Source: Chloranthus sessilifolius
Lineage: Eukaryota > Streptophyta > Magnoliopsida > Chloranthales > Chloranthaceae
Assembly (NCBI GenBank): GCA_021018995.1
Contig: CM037591.1
Span: 6,082,001-6,146,000, forward strand
Direction: 5' to 3'
Length of the DNA: 64,000 nucleotides
The translations under genes and the position numbers were made by a program. Position 1 is the first letter of the stretch. Every line of letters starts with the position of its first letter. Below the pieces are notes generated by a model that did not search any database, had not been told where the DNA came from, and saw only the letters and a list, made by a program, of their open reading frames with translations. This document shows, piece by piece, positions 22,301 to 33,612 of this stretch.

Positions 22301-22600
22301 CCATGTCGACAACAGAACAAAAAATGGAAATAATGTAGCATGCCCTCGTTAAATGCTTATAGCTATAAACTGCAGCAATTATGACATCCTAAAGTAAAAT
22401 CCTAGAACTTTGATTATGCTCTGCACTGGTCCGGGGGGAAAATAAATAAAAATAATAATCTATTTGGCCAACCAAGAAAGCTATAGGGAATTTTTTTGGT
22501 TGTCATATCATATAAATCGTTGATTTTTCCAATGTAAAACAATAAAAACATCCAACAAATAAAAGACCTTCATGTTTTTTACTAGATTAACCAAGATTAC

Positions 22601-22666
22601 CTCACCAACAGCAGTCAAAGAGGTACCAGTGGGAAGAACCCTTTCAACTCGCTTGATTCCAAGCAT
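22601..22666 (-). pseudogene. E3-ligase exon MLGIKRVERVLPTG
   Basis: 66 bp, exactly 22 codons, acceptor TTTTGCAG and donor GTAATC. Reads MLGIKRVERVLPTGTSLTAV then GE, a near match to the SP1 family. No stop. Confidence 0.92.
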
Positions 22667-22799
22667 CTGCAAAATGTAGTTACTATCAAATTGCGCTTAC
22701 AGTCAACTCCCATTTATATAGTGATAAAATCTTTACATATGCTAACCTTGGGACCTTGGAGATAATCCCATTTATACAGTGCTAAAATCATTACATATG

Positions 22800-22828
22800 G
22801 GTTCAAGCCCAGCTCCCTATAAAAAAAA
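22800..22828 (+). mobile_element. 29-bp 5'-truncated SINE insertion
   Basis: GGTTCAAGCCC (pol III B box) plus AGCTCCCTATAAAAAAAA, precisely bracketed by the 13-bp direct repeat ATCATTACATATG (22787-22799 and 22829-22841). It sits a few bases past the splice donor of the exon at 22847-22984. A local duplication of the exon edge (GCTAACCTTGGGACC) lies beside it at 22741-22775. Confidence 0.8.
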
Positions 22829-22846
22829 ATCATTACATATGCTAAC

Positions 22847-22984
22847 CTTGAGACAGTGGAGATAATCCAGTGTTCCACGTACAAGACACCGCCCTGAATC
22901 CTCAAAGATTTCATTTGCAACAGTTAACACCAAGCCTGTAGCACCTTGGGCTCCCACAACATAGACGCGACCGGTCCCATCATC
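22847..22984 (-). pseudogene. E3-ligase exon DDGTGRVYVVGAQGATG
   Basis: 138 bp, 46 codons with no stop, acceptor ATATAAG and donor GTTAGC. Reads DDGTGRVYVVGAQGATGLVL, then NEIFEDSGR and LVRGTLDYL. This is the intermembrane-space domain of SP1-type ligases. The exon is still fully open. Confidence 0.92.
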
Positions 22985-24160
22985 CTTATATTAAATCAGT
23001 TATAGAATTGATGTAAGAAAAGTCTTCTTGAGTGGGCTATTTGCAGAAGTAAAATAAATTCAAGAACATCAAAGTTACATCCAAACAGAGCATCAGGAAT
23101 GAACAAGGTTATAAAATTCGAAACTCTATCATAACTAGGTAGCATGTAGGTGAAAAAACAATTACCAAAATTTTAGGAAAAGGTTAAAAATAATAATTTC
23201 TTAGCTAATGGGGCGGGCTTGGCCACTAAAACTGTAGCTAGTAAGAGCTGTTAAAATATGTTGAGTGGGAACTGGGAAGGGCATGCATTATGACCATGCT
23301 CGTAGTCTACAAATGATTGGCACCCAATACAATCAAATCTAAACATTAAAAAATGTATGCCTTAACATGGGATGCTGTCATTTTGGTTTTTATTTGATCA
23401 GGAGCATGGGATGCTGTCGTGGCTAGCTAGTATACTATTACATATTATTCTACGCAAAATATTTGGTATTCATGCCAACCCCAAAAAATGAAATTTAAGG
23501 AAAGAGAGATGAGATGATATATGTTATCCAATATTAAATATCTAACATATATCATCTACAATATTTGTCGCATTCTATGCAACAGACTAGCCTCATATCG
23601 GGTCAAAAGATATAGTGAGAAACTATCGATCAAAAAAAAAGATATAGTGAGAAACTGAAAATCTGCAAGGAGATAGCAGAGTATAATATATAATGCATCC
23701 TATACATTTGCTAGTGGGTAAAGATACGATCAAAGTAATGGGAAAATATTATAGCAACTAGGTCATGAGGGCCAATTGTATACAATATCACATATATATA
23801 ATGCATCCTATACATTTGCTAGTGGGTAAAGAAACGATCAAAGTAATGGGAAAATATTATAGCAACTAGGTCATGAGGGCCAATTGTATACAATATCACG
23901 ATATAACAGAGTTTTTAAGGCATAAATGGTTTAACTGGGACAAGGCCTTTGCTTGAGAGTTCAATCGATTTGATAGGATATTGCATCTTTTTATAGTTTT
24001 CTTCAAAGAATGGTGAAGGAAAAAAGATTCCATGTACATTTAAAATGCATAATTGAGTTAAACTCCTCGAGTCTACCTGAGACTTCCACTAGCAACCTTC
24101 ACTCACTTAGGTTCCACCAAAAAAAAAATATTATTATTGTCAACTTGTATTGTCAGTTAG
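22985..24160. other. non-coding, E3-ligase intron sequence
   Basis: No exon found. It contains a direct repeat: about 23690-23755 recurs at 23800-23870 (ATAATGCATCCTATACATTTG.. GTCATGAGGGCC..), roughly 105 bp apart. Confidence 0.5.
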
Positions 24161-24163
24161 CTC

Positions 24164-24844
24164 ATGAGGGAGTGGACAGATACTTCAGCTCATGTCCAAG
24201 AAAAAGAAACTCAGGGTTTGGGGCTGTGGAGGGACTGGTGCGACCAACAGACTTGGTTTGGGACTGTGGAGGGACTGGTGCGACGAAGAAGGGACCCACG
24301 CAATCTCGGCCAACATCCCTCATCGGGAATCCCTGATCATGGAGAGGTCGACACACAGAATTTGCTTGACGAGGTACCGGCTCGGTTCACCGATATGACC
24401 AATATAACAGAATTATTGTGCCCATCCTATCTGCCGATAAGATGGACTGGGAGATCCACCGAGCATGTTGAGATGGAGGAGGAACCACGATGCGACTGTC
24501 GCCTAGGGGAGACCACCATCATGGGCAGGCAGGGTTGGACCATGGGGGAGGGGACTGAGGAGGAGATAAGTTTGGTAAATGACATCGACCGACTCATTCG
24601 TGTCGGACACGAGCTCGAGATGTCATTCAAGGGATCTGATGAGACTCTTAGGAAAGTGTTCTGGTCCATCTTGGTTAGCCGCAAGGGAACAAAGCCGAAG
24701 CATAGGAGTGGGGCTCAGGAACTGGTGAGATTACAATGGGGGATGTCGGATGGGAAGGAGCCGCGAGGGGGGGGGGGGGGGGGGGGGGGGGGGCTAACTC
24801 CTGACTCCTATGCTATGGGCGGGACTTCTGCTATCTTGTTATGA
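24164..24844 (+). pseudogene. LINE upstream frame (possible ORF1)
   Basis: About 226 codons open into the G run. I see no clear RNA-binding or zinc-knuckle motif apart from CDC near 24495. A stretch with GGGACTGGTGCGAC is duplicated about 45 bp apart (near 24230 and 24275). It could be the C-terminal part of ORF1 or merely an open stretch of GC-rich leader. Confidence 0.4.
24767..24793 (+). repeat. 27-base poly-G run
   Basis: Uninterrupted G27 ending 47 bp before the ORF2 ATG of the LINE. Could form G-quadruplexes; could also be a length artefact of assembly. Confidence 0.95.
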
Positions 24845-25605
24845 AGATGCTATCATGGAACGTGCAGAGTATCTGCGATGGGAGCAAACGGGCCGGGGTC
24901 AAACGGATCATCGAGGCACTCAAGCTTGTCGTGGTTACACTGCAGGAAACCAAGTGGGGCAATTGTGATGGAAGGAAAGTGGCATCGATACTGGGAGGAA
25001 AACATTGGGAGTGGCTGGGTGTTGATTCTAATGGAGCATCGGGTGGTATCCTGGTCGCATGGAAGAACCAGTTATTTGACAAGATGGATGAGGAGGTGGG
25101 AATCTATTCTGCCTCGGTGGTGCTTCGAAACAAGGAATCAAGGAGAGCCTGGATGTTTGCAGGCATCTATGGACCGACTGCTGACAGGGATCGAGCTGAA
25201 TTATGGATGGAACTAGCGGCACTTGCAACCAAATGGGATCTACCCTTTTGCCTAGGAGGACACTTCAATGCCATAAGATGGAGTAACGAGAAACAAGGGG
25301 GGGCGCCGAACACTCATGTTATGCGGGACTTCAACTCGTTCATTTCCGATTGGGAGTTGATGGATGTCCTATTAACCGGGGCACGTTTCACATGGTCAAA
25401 TCTCCAAGTGAACCCCTCGATGAGTAGGCTTGATAGATTCCTATGTAACCTTGAGTGGCTAGACATTTTCCTGGGTGCAAGACTTGAATGCTTAACTTGG
25501 GCCATGTCTGACCACCGGCCTCTGATTCTCTCTTACGAGTCACATGGGAATGGGCCAATGCCATTTCAGTTCGAAAACATGTGGCTGTTGGATATGGATT
25601 TTTAG
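24841..25605 (+). pseudogene. LINE endonuclease domain
   Basis: 254 open codons. APE-type motifs in order: LSWNVQSICDG, LQETKWG, IYGPTADRDRAELW, FCLGGHFNAIRW (normally GDFN; the catalytic D has become H), and MSDHRPLIL with the SDH signature. Ends at TAG after LDMDF. A 1-bp loss near 25697 then shifts the frame. Confidence 0.9.
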
Positions 25606-28445
25606 GAGTTGGTTCCGGTTTGGTGGAATGAGCCGACACCTCATGGGACGGCTGCATACAGATTTATATCTAAACTCCGGTGGGTTAAACAAATTGTAAG
25701 CAGTGGAACAAGGAGGTCTTCGGTCTGGTTCAGGAAAAGTAAGAAGCCTTGTTATTGTGGATGAAGGAATTAGACGATTTAGAGGAACGGTGGAACTGGA
25801 TGGAGGAAAAAGAGGAAAGATACATAAAGAAGTTGGAGTTCAATAATGCGTGTTTGGCCGAAGAGGTTAAATGAAGGCAAAAGGCCAAGGTTAGATGGCT
25901 CAAAGAGGGAGATGCCAACACCAAGGACTTCCACGCGGTCGCTAACATGCGGAACAAATCAAACTACTTGGGCAATGTCGTAGTTGATGGGGTGAGCTAC
26001 TCAAAGAAGGATCAGATCCGGGAGCACATTGTAGAGTTCTATAAAAACATGTACAAGGATGATGGTTTCCCCTGGCCTCAATTGGAGGGGATACAATTCC
26101 AATCTATTGCTGATGAGGAACGGCTGAGTATGGAAAACTAGGTGTGCGAAGATGAGGTGTGGAGGGTGGTCAGGTTGGGGGCAAAAAACAAAGCACCGGG
26201 TCCCGATGGCTTCACCATGGAATTCTACAGATTTTTTTGGGCAACCTTAAAGGCGGATCTGGTGGCGGTTATGCATGAGTTCCACGCATCTGGCTTCATA
26301 GGGCGGAGTCTTAACTCTACGTTCATTACGCTCATCCCCAAGAGGGAGGGGGCTGCTGACATTGCTGACTTCCGGCCTATTTGCCTCACCAACTACCTAT
26401 ACAAGATTATATCCAAGGTCCTAGCTAATTGACTCAAACCGGTTATGAGTTTGATAATTTCAAACAATCAAGGAGCGTTCGTGAGGGGTAGACAACTTGG
26501 GGATCTAGTTGCGGTGGCGCACGAAACCATCCATTTGGCACATCTCGATCGTCGGCCTGCTGCCCTGTGGAAAGTTGATATGGAGAAAGCGTACAACCGG
26601 ATCAATTGGGATTGCCTAAATTATATGCTCGGCAGGTTGGGGTTTGGCACAACCTGGAGGAGATGGATGAGGGGATGGTATTCATCGGCCTAGTTCTCGA
26701 TACGGATCAATGGCACTCCTACGGGATATTTTAAGAGCACCAGAGGCATTGGCCAGGGGGACCCGCTATCACCCTTCCTGTTCAACATGGTGGGTGAAGC
26801 GTTATCCGGCCTTATATGGCAAGCACGGCTAATGAACCCAGTAACAGGTATTAAGGTGGGAGCGCATGGTCGATTTATTTCGCATCTCCAATTTGCGTAT
26901 GATACTATTATTTTCGGGCAAGCAGATGTGCCGGAATTCAGCTCCTTGGTTGATGTCCTCTTGATATATGAGGAGGTTTCGGGATAGCGTATCAACCTCT
27001 CCAAATCGACCATCATGGGTATTGATACGGATGATAGGCTGCTAGAGGAATTGGCACTGACGGTGAACTGTGTGATCTCAAAGTTCCCAATTAAATACTT
27101 GTGGTTGCCCGTGGGCCTCAGGCGTCCAACAGCTAGAGAGTGGGAACCGGTAGTGCAACGGATCGAGCAACGTTTGTAGTCATGGAAAGGAAAATTGCTG
27201 AGTAGTGGAGGCCGGCTCGTTCTAGTAAAATTTGTCTCATCGTCGATGCCCATTTTCTACATGTCTATGTTTCAATGCCCGAGGGGAGTTATCAATAGCC
27301 TCGAACAAATTCAGCGGAACTTTTTGTGGGACGGTTCAGGGATGGACAAATGTTATCACCTTGTTAATTGGGACACTTGCCAACTACCCATATGCAGTGG
27401 AGAACTTGGTATTCGCAGCCTGCTGTGGACCAATATTGCCCTTCTCGGAAAGTGGTTCTGGCGAGCGGGGAGAGAGGAGAGGGAGAGTCTTTGGCGGGTG
27501 GTGCTGGTCGAGAAGTATGGCCAATCCTTTGGTAATTGGAGTATCAGTCATGTGGTTCACAGAGGAACTTCTACATGGTGGAAAAGTATCTGCAGCACTT
27601 GGGATGTCTACGCCAGAGGAGTGAGCTTTAGTTGGGGTTGGGGTAATCGTTTACGGCTTTACGCTTCTGGGCCCCTTGCTGCCTCATTCCCGGATATCCA
27701 TGCCATTTATGTGGATCCTCTTGGTAGGATTGCGGAGTTTGTCTCGGAATCTGAGGGGGGTAGACTGTGGGATGTGGTTACCAAAAGGCTCCTGAGAGAG
27801 GAGGAGGTAGCTTCTTACGCAAATCTAATGCTTACACTATATACGGCTCAGCGTCACCCTAGCGGTTTGGATCAGCTGGTTTAGGGACTGAATAGAGATG
27901 GAATTTTCACTGTTAAGTCCTACTACAGGATGCTTACGCGGCATCTGTTGACCAGACTTTAAGGAGTAGAATTTTGGAGAGAAGCCATCCCTCCCAAAAT
28001 TAAGTTCTTTGCGTGGATGTTATTTAAAGGAAAAATCTTAACGATAGATCAGCTTATTCGAAGGGGGAAGGATATCCCGAACTATTGCGTAATGTGTAAT
28101 AACGGGGAGGAGACAGCCTCACATCTGCTGCTTCACTGTGGCGTGGCGCATGAGATTTGGAGCATCATCTTAAACTCATTCGGTATGAGTTGGGTTATGC
28201 CGGCGAAGCCTTACTTCCTTTATCTAATGTGGGTGGCTACTAATGTGGAGGGACAGCTTCATTGGAAGGCTGTCCCTTTCGCAATGTTTTGGTGTCTATG
28301 GCGAAAGAGGAATATGCGCATCTTTGAGCAAAAAAGCAGGCTGGTGGGGATGATCATGAAGTCCATCAGAGACCTGGTGTGGTGTTGGGTGTCCTTAGGA
28401 GGGCTTGTTCCTCATGAGGGGTCCTACCTATGGGACCCGGGCTAA
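25606..28445 (+). pseudogene. LINE RT and zinc-binding region, stops
   Basis: From about 25700 one frame holds nearly all homology, interrupted by stops near 26131, 26430, 26692, 26985, 27177, 27882 and 27959. Motifs: KAPGPDGFTMEFYRFFW, LIPKREGA..DFRPICL, NNQGAFVRGRQLGD, VDMEKAYNRINW, GQGDPLSPFLFN, LQFAYDTIIF (normally YADD), then FLWDGSG, GGLGIRSL-like GELGIRSL, and CVMCNNGEETASHLLLHC. At least two stops are C-to-T changes. Confidence 0.9.
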
Positions 28446-28607
28446 GTTGAGCGGGGCCGGGCAAGCTGTTTTTTCTTTTTTTCTCCTTGTTGGGCCTAGT
28501 TTCCTACCCTGTTGGAGCTGTTTTCTTTTCTGTTTTTGGTAGTCTGGTTGTATTGGTCTTTCAGCACCTTGCTTCTCATCTATATACTTACTTTACTGAT
28601 CAAAAAA

Positions 28608-29623
28608 ATACATTCTAAGGGTGCATCCGTGGTGACTGATTTTATGCCTTGGAAATCATGCAGAGTACAATCTCACAATCAGTCATTACTTCCTATAAAA
28701 AAAAAAAGTAAACACAGCGGAAACTGGTCACCTTTACACATGGAAAAGATGACGTCACGGCCCTAGGCCCCCCAAAACTCAAATAAAAAATCTGGTGTCC
28801 CTGGGAGGTACCAGTACCACAAAGATTGCTTATTGAATTGATTTCAAATGTCCACATTTTCGAGGATTCAAGACTACGAAAAGGTCTGACTTAATCGTTC
28901 TTTGTTTCTAACCCACACCATTACTTCCACGACCCTTAAAACTCCCATTTTCAGTAACCTGAAACAATTTTATGGATTTTGGTAAAGACTCCTTGAAATG
29001 TATTTTATTCCTCCTAACCATTTTTACGCTGTTGTGAGATTTTGAGGACATGAGTTGACGGAGACTCCTTACAGTTTGTACTTCTTGCTTTGTGATTTTA
29101 TTGCAAATTGTAAGTTGTAAGTTGGAAATTGGAAAGTGATTGGTTTTTCAGTGCATTTTGAGAATTCAGTCACACTTTTGAGGTATTAAACTATTATTAA
29201 TGGGTTGGTTTAGCTGTACTTTTTCTAATATAAATTTTCTTTTTTTAGATGTATTAAGACAACTGAAAAAAAGAAACAAAACTCGATCAGGCAATCTACC
29301 AAGTACTCAACTAGAACTTGGACACTTATCAATCGTCAATATTGGCAAAAAACAACCACCATTCGCAGTAATGCTAATGAAAAACTAAATGAACATACGA
29401 AATAGAAAAGAAAAAAGAAAACAGAGCATAACTTGTGGCAAGTACAAGACAAAAATGTGACAACCAATGGGGCAAGAGGGGAGCATCAGAAAAAGTAAAA
29501 AAATTCAAGCATACTATACGACCCATGGTGAATGCCTTTGAATCACGATATTCCAAAGCAAGAATGATGCCCTAATAAATAGAAGAGTTGTGAAAGCATA
29601 AACAAGACAGTACAAGGATCCTC
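28608..29623. other. non-coding, E3-ligase intron sequence
   Basis: No exon or element recognised. A missing E3-ligase exon (family residues between the RFSQLRDL and DDGT blocks) was looked for here on the minus strand and not convincingly found. Confidence 0.45.
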
Positions 29624-29626
29624 TAA

Positions 29627-30321
29627 GCTATGTTTGGATACAGGGAAAGGAAAGGAAATCACCAGAAAGGAAAAGAAAATTGGCCATTTCCTATGTTTGG
29701 TAAAAAAAAATTGGATCGAAAAGAAAGGCTGAAAACGAGTTGTTTTCCCCACCTCCGGAATTGTTAAATCCTAGGTTTTAATTAGGGTTTTATCATTTCC
29801 GTTGAACGCCTGATCCTCCTTCCCTCCCTCCCTCCAGCTTTTTCTACAGCGCTGCCTTTTCTCCACATTTGAGATTCCTCTGCAATTTGCCGTCTCCTTG
29901 CACATGCAATTTCAGATCAAGTAGTAAACTTGATAGCTGCTGATCATTCTGTTATGGCTGATCACCTTTGAACTTTAATGGGAGTCTATTGATACAGATC
30001 TTAATTTCATGTTTTATAATCTGCATTAAAAAGAAAAACCTTGTCGAGCTTCCATTGATGGAGGTTCCACATGGAATAAAGACACACAGAAACACCCTCT
30101 CTCAGATTTCAGTTCTTAAAGAAAAGATTTTTTTTTTTTTAAAAGGAATAACGAGCTTATAATCCAGCATGGAATGTGTCACCGAAGTTCGTCTTCTGTC
30201 AGTTGGTATCCTACCCAAGGTAGAAGACAATGAGTTTGTCTAGATTGTTGAGTGGGAGCATGGAAGGTGGTGCACCCCACTCATTTATCTTTTCCTATTA
30301 TCTATTATCCCGTCCAAACAC
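29627..30321. mobile_element. possible Harbinger-type element
   Basis: Ends GCTATGTTTGGATAC and (complement) GTGTTTGGACGGG share TGTTTGGA, followed by purine-rich GGAAAGG/GGAAAAG. Flanks are TAA on both sides (29624-29626, 30322-30324). The inverted repeat is imperfect and gapped, so this is tentative. Confidence 0.35.
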
Positions 30322-31003
30322 TAAAACTGATGTTCCCTATGGAATCTAACACCTTCAGAATCCTTAGAAAATCAGGATCATTTCCCTGTACTTTCCAGAA
30401 AATAGGCAAACAGATGCTTAATTCAATATTTGTATCACTAACCAAAGTAAACATAATTACACACCACTATTGGTAACCATTTTTGTATGATCCATTTGTG
30501 TATCATTTTCTATGCTACTTGTGAAAGGACGGATTCACGATTTTATAGGGCTTTGATTGTCTCTGTCACCTAATCCAGCTGCAAAGTGGGTATGACTGAT
30601 ACTATTTTTCACTCCGAAACTAATGAACTTGGTCTCATGGCAATCAAATAAATATTCTAGGAGTTCCGTTTTTTATACTTCTTTCTATTGATGTTGGTGA
30701 TAGGGGTTCTCATCGATTTGCATGATTCTCGATCAGTTCCAGTCAGTGATTATGTGCAGATCTGCAGGTGATTTCTACAATTTTGAGGTGTTTTTTGCTC
30801 CATTTTTTATACGCTATAATCATATATCTTCTTTTTGCATTGTTTCTTGTTGGATTTTTCCCATCTATGTATAATTGGATGTCTTCCCCACTCAATACAG
30901 CTGTTTTGATCTGATTAAGAAACCTTTTCCATATCAGTATGCTAGATTCGCTGTTTTTCTCTCTTTATGTCGCATATTATGGAGCCAAAGACATTTATTG
31001 TAA

Positions 31004-31560
31004 GTGGATCCTTTGATTCCACCCTATGGTATTACCAGTGTGAAGCTTGATGGTAGTAATTTTCTACCATGGGAAAGATCCATACAATTATATTTAGGCG
31101 GCCGTGGGATGCTAAATCCTATTCTTGGGACTGTTTCCATTCCTCCCTCATCTGTTGCTACTTATGCTCAATGGAAAATTGACAACTACACAGTATTGGA
31201 ATATGGTTCTTCAACTCCATGGAAAAACCTGTATATAACATGTTTAAATTTCATGAGACGGCAAGACAGCTGTAGGATGCCCTCATGCCAAGAATGGCAC
31301 TCACATTTATCAATTGTTTCGTGAGGTCTCCCATGCCGAGAAAGGGGATCAAACTGTTTCGGAGTATTTTGGATATCTTCAAAGACAATGGGATGAGCTC
31401 CGGTAGTATGAACCATATTATGAGTAACCCCTCAAGAGTCGTATGATTTCTGCACACCGGCTTGAATGTCAGCTAATCTATTGTTTTCTGATGGGACTTC
31501 ATCTTGAGTGTGAGCAGTTACGAGCACAGATTCTTGATACTGATCCAAGAAGATTATATA
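31004..31560 (+). pseudogene. copia-type gag relic
   Basis: Reads ITSVKLDGSNFLPWERSIQL, GRGMLNPILGT, TYAQWKIDN, then after frameshifts GDQTVSEYFGYLQRQWDEL and CFLMGLHLECEQLRAQIL: the gag (UBN2-like) domain of copia elements. There is no zinc knuckle, protease or RT after it. Lies on the opposite strand inside an intron of the E3-ligase pseudogene. Confidence 0.8.
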
Positions 31561-31599
31561 ATTTAAAAAACAATAATAATTTGAAGAGAACGTGCTTAC

Positions 31600-31652
31600 C
31601 CAAATCTCTCAATTGGCTAAATCTAGGAGCCGATTTGAGAATCTCCGCGTCC
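31600..31652 (-). pseudogene. E3-ligase coding exon 2
   Basis: 53 bp; acceptor ATGTAG, donor GTAAGC. Completes the Arg codon of exon 1 and reads DAEILKSAPRFSQLRDL, close to the SP1 family. Open. Confidence 0.9.
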
Positions 31653-31775
31653 CTACATGAAAGCCATCAAAAGTTAGCACCCACGAAAATTTGAGAGATT
31701 TAAAAATCAACAATACGTAAACCAAAATCCCAAACACGATAACAAGGAAGAATGAATTAACGTGGGATTGCGTAC

Positions 31776-31848
31776 CTTCCACTGCTCCTTCCCAGAAGGT
31801 AAAGAGCAGCGCCACTCAAACAGCAGCTCAATCCCCCCATGGAAGCAT
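31776..31848 (-). pseudogene. E3-ligase coding exon 1 with start codon
   Basis: ATG at 31848-31846, reading MLPWGGLSCCLSGAALYLLG then RSSG, with donor GTACGC. This is the N-terminal first membrane segment characteristic of SP1/SPL proteins. The start is chosen because family members begin M-x-PWGG. Intact. Confidence 0.93.
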
Positions 31849-32492
31849 TATAAACCCGAATTTGAAATTCTACCGATCAAACGGGGGACAAACAAATCAG
31901 TAGCATTAAATGGGAAAAATATGTCAGAATTGATCGAGGGTAGACAAATCAAATGCAATGTGATAAGAATTCCAGTGGGTGGATTTAAAGGTACTCAACA
32001 TTAAAATACCAACACCTGTTTTAATATTAAATATTCGCCCTCCACGTAACCATTATACTGCCACGTCTCCCAGTAGATCTCCCACTTTGTTATATATAAA
32101 TGACATAAAAAAAATGGGTCTCATCAAGAAAGGAGAAGAAAATATGGAGATTTTGTTTTACGAAAAACAGATAGCTTCTCGCCTGAGAAAGCTTCAGTTC
32201 CGCCGGATGAGAAAACACGTTGAAACTTGGTATGATGAAATCAACGGTTATGATTTGCTGGATTCTGTGTGCGTAGCATACCGTTTTATCACTGTATGCT
32301 ATGATGCTTGGTGGGCAATAATAAAAATGCTTTAACATGCAATAAGATATCAAGAATCGATTGAAATCTATAAATACAAAACCTCGTTTCTCCACTGTAC
32401 TTATATAAAATCTCAGCACGAAACCATAACGTTTTACGATATAATAAAAAAAAAACAGCAGCAACGATAATCGAATCACATTCGGAGCATAC

Positions 32493-32720
32493 CTGCTATG
32501 GAACGAATGAAAAACCAGTGCTCCTTCAGCTACGAACACCAAGAATGCAGGTAATAAACGAAAACCTAAAAACTGCAGGAAGAAACCAGAGAGGAGAAGA
32601 AGCCAGAGAAGAAGAAATAGGGCAAGAGAACCACCCCTTTTTAAAGAGTTTCGTTGGCGCTGGAGAAAATATAGGCGCTCAATTTACAGTTGGACTCCAT
32701 GGACGTTGGTTTTGTTTGGA
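32493..32720 (-). promoter_or_regulatory. probable 5' UTR exon of E3-ligase gene
   Basis: On the minus strand a pyrimidine-rich stretch ends TCCATAGCAG|GTATGC, a good donor, about 640 bp ahead of the coding start; a possible acceptor (GATCGGTAG) is at about 31870. A TATA-like CTTTATATCC lies near 32737-32746. Inference from position and splice signals only. Confidence 0.4.
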
Positions 32721-32970
32721 ACATAGATGGTAGTAAGGATATAAAGATCAGAGGTAAAGCACATAGATTTAAATCGACTGTATGAGAATTGGGTGCACAG
32801 TCCGATGGTGTAGATAATGGGTAGATGTGTTTTATTGGTGCAAACGGGTCGGGTCAACCTGACGAGTCAAGAGACCCAACCTACCACGTGGTTTCTGTCC
32901 AGATTTTAGACCTGTGGATCAGGGTTTCAAAGATCAATAAATGGGTTATATTTGGTTGAGGCCCGAGTCC

Positions 32971-33104
32971 CCCGACTTGGCCAAACTCCCTCCCTTATAT
33001 TCTAACTAGAGTTCTTACTGGGTCAGGGCAGGTTGGGTCAAGAGTATATAGCTGGTCCAACCTGACCCAAGCAAATGGGGGCACCCCTATCCGATCCAAT
33101 GGCT
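32971..33104. repeat. 134-bp dispersed repeat, copy 1
   Basis: About 92 percent identical by eye to 35191-35324 (CCCGACTTGGCC to CCAATGGCT), same orientation. GGTGCAAACGGGTCGGGTC upstream at 32839 is roughly complementary to its GACCCAAGC..GCACCCC end, suggesting a degraded inverted-repeat element. Confidence 0.7.
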
Positions 33105-33263
33105 AGTGGCGGAACCACATATAGCTGAGTGTGAGCAAGCACCCGCACGCAAACCCTAAAACACCCAAAAAAAAAATTTAATATAAAACTCTTCCTCGCA
33201 ACACGCGCCCGCCCTAAACTCAAAAGGCACAACTAGACAAGTCGTCCCTCGCTAAACTCCCTC

Positions 33264-33612
33264 CCTCTCTCTCTCTAAAACCTTAGTCTCTATTTCTCTT
33301 TTCTCTCTCTAAAACCTTGTTCTCTCCCTTTACTCTCTCTAAAACTATGTTTTCTCTCTCTCTAAAATCCTCGTCCCCTCTGAAAGCCCGCACCCTCCCT
33401 CAGTTCTCTCTTTTTTCTCTCTAAAAGACTAAAACCCTCTCTTCTCTCTCTCTTTTCTCTCTCTAAAACCTCCGACGGCCGGTGCCTCTATTCTCTGTCT
33501 AAAACCGTCGGCATTGGTGCCCTCTGTTCTCTCTCTCTCTCTCTCTCTCTAAAACCCCCGACCACTTTTTTCTCTCTCTAAAACCCCTCTCTCTTTTCTC
33601 TCTCTAAAACCC
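33264..33612. repeat. degenerate TCTCTCTAAAACC array
   Basis: About eleven irregular copies of a unit near TTCTCTCTCTAAAACC with CT-microsatellite stretches. Not telomeric repeat (which would be CCCTAAA). Confidence 0.8.

Larger units (their letters stand above)
24164..28607 (+). mobile_element. L1-type LINE, near full length, dead
   Basis: An upstream frame (24164-24844), a 27-base G run, then ORF2 from ATG 24841: endonuclease, RT, zinc-binding C-terminus. The tail ends TTTACTGATCAAAAAAA at about 28607. There is no RNase H domain, unlike the other LINE. GC content is visibly higher than in the surroundings. The 5' limit and target duplication were not found. It lies in the E3-ligase pseudogene, opposite strand. 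Confidence 0.9.
9515..32720 (-). pseudogene. SP1-like chloroplast E3 ubiquitin ligase, dead
   Basis: Exons in correct order and on one strand match the plant SP1/SPL family: membrane-anchored RING E3 ligases of the chloroplast outer envelope, in which SP1 controls turnover of TOC import proteins. The N-terminus (MLPWGGLSCCLSGAAL), the middle block (ATGLVLTVANEIFEDSGR), the MLGIKRVERVLPTG block, the PHKGPFYVS block, the second membrane segment (FGLSLIAEHAVRYIL) and the start of the linker (RVLAAAAQR) are all present. Most splice junctions are canonical and in phase. The exon(s) between exon 2 (31.6 kb) and 22984 were not found. The RING domain is missing. Stops lie in the 10526-10638 and 10322-10432 exons. 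Introns hold two LINEs, SINEs, a copia gag scrap, a chromovirus and a solo LTR. Confidence 0.85.

Noticed and set aside
28700..28830. Possible missing third coding exon of the E3 ligase (minus strand, DTP and GAGTTT..GGCCTAGGGCCGTG words)
   Set aside because: Resemblance is a few words, needs several frame changes and has no clean splice sites.
31979..32335. 118-codon plus-strand frame
   Set aside because: Antisense to intron 1; no motifs, biased composition, no neighbours to support a gene.
32090..32542. 150-codon minus-strand frame
   Set aside because: Lies across the first intron of the E3-ligase pseudogene, is AT-rich with random composition, and matches nothing recognisable.
33264..33612. 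Telomere-like repeat (AAACCC words)
   Set aside because: Units are TCTCTCTAAAACC and irregular; plant telomere repeat is CCCTAAA in exact tandem.
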